NCBI GenBank assembly: GCA_028714315.1
Contig: JAQTMN010000012.1
Coordinates: 1-52,887 of the forward strand
Length of the DNA stretch: 52,887 nt
Direction: 5' to 3'
Source of the DNA: Sulfuricella sp.
GTDB taxonomy: Bacteria; Pseudomonadota; Gammaproteobacteria; Burkholderiales; Sulfuricellaceae
The position numbers and the translations under genes were made by a program. The notes beneath the pieces are model-generated. The model was given only the letters and a program-made list of their open reading frames with translations, was not told the origin of the DNA and searched no databases. Each line of letters starts with the position of its first letter. The first letter of the stretch is position 1. Below are positions 52,819 to 52,887 of the stretch, in pieces.

Positions 52819-52887
52819 TTAGCTGCTGAGAGCGACAATGTTGTTGCGCTCGGCGGCGGCGCGGGCGGCGGCCCACTCCGCGAACTC
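52819..52887 (-). CDS. C-terminal end of an unknown gene (cut by window edge)
   Basis: The minus-strand frame from the right edge encodes EFAEWAAARAAAERNNIVAL, then SS and a TAA stop at 52819-52821. It is alanine-rich and codon use fits coding DNA, but 22 residues are too few to name it. Confidence 0.4.
   Translation of the reverse strand, partial: EFAEWAAARAAAERNNIVALSS

Overview
The window looks like chromosomal DNA from a GC-rich betaproteobacterium, probably of the Nitrosomonadales (sulfur-, iron- or ammonia-oxidiser relatives). The reasons are the gene orders (leuS-lptE-holA ... proA ... nadD-rsfS-rlmH-maf-rng; tolC-pcm next to thiC; waaC-waaA), typical betaproteobacterial proteins (a BPSS1780-like membrane protein, an APH-type homoserine kinase, DUF2782) and a proteobacterial phosphoribulokinase that points to Calvin-cycle autotrophy. 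The taxonomic call is inference. No rRNA, tRNA, prophage, intact transposase or CRISPR array is visible.

Layout. 1-2344 (+): end of proC, yggT, yggU and an unknown helical protein. 2354-12025 (-): a long housekeeping run (rng, maf, rlmH, rsfS, nadD, a small unknown protein, proA, holA, lptE, leuS). 12149-13463: phosphoribulokinase with its own promoter and terminator, then a MoaD-like protein lacking Gly-Gly. 13526-17640: uvrD followed by a toxin-antitoxin patch (relBE, AbrB-type vapB with vapC, and a vapC without a start codon). 17658-20702 (-): membrane protein, thrB, DUF2782 and LOG-family genes. 20815-26841 (+): polA, a hydrolase and a NodI/NodJ-like ABC exporter with mscL between its two genes. 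26950-30379 (+): a THUMP methyltransferase, four small unknown genes and a Dabb protein. 30367-35297: SAM methyltransferase, rfbA and rfbB (-), then waaC and waaA (+). 35521-40659: tolC and pcm (-), a TPP riboswitch with thiC, and uppP. 40668-46881: parC, bactofilin, yefM-yoeB and parE. 47023-52705: MgtC-like protein, a PhnD-rhodanese fusion, an ankyrin protein, and a DUF47/PiT phosphate pair. The tail of one more gene lies at the right edge.

The most unusual content is non-coding. Many intergenic gaps hold inverted-repeat elements of several unrelated sequences but similar design: arms made of short tandem units (types CCGCGGAGGACGCGG, TCAGTTATCAG, GTGAGGAGT and CACAAAAGG), plus REP hairpins. 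Some elements supply stop codons or touch gene ends, and one GC-rich REP type lies in frame twice inside leuS. At three places the 3' end of a gene is repeated a short distance downstream of the gene, beyond inserted DNA: uvrD around relBE, parE around a repeat-rich block, and the small gene beside nadD. In the uvrD and parE cases the duplicated tail differs almost only at synonymous positions, which suggests insertion or recombination events that carry or regenerate a gene end. This is the strongest candidate here for an undescribed process.
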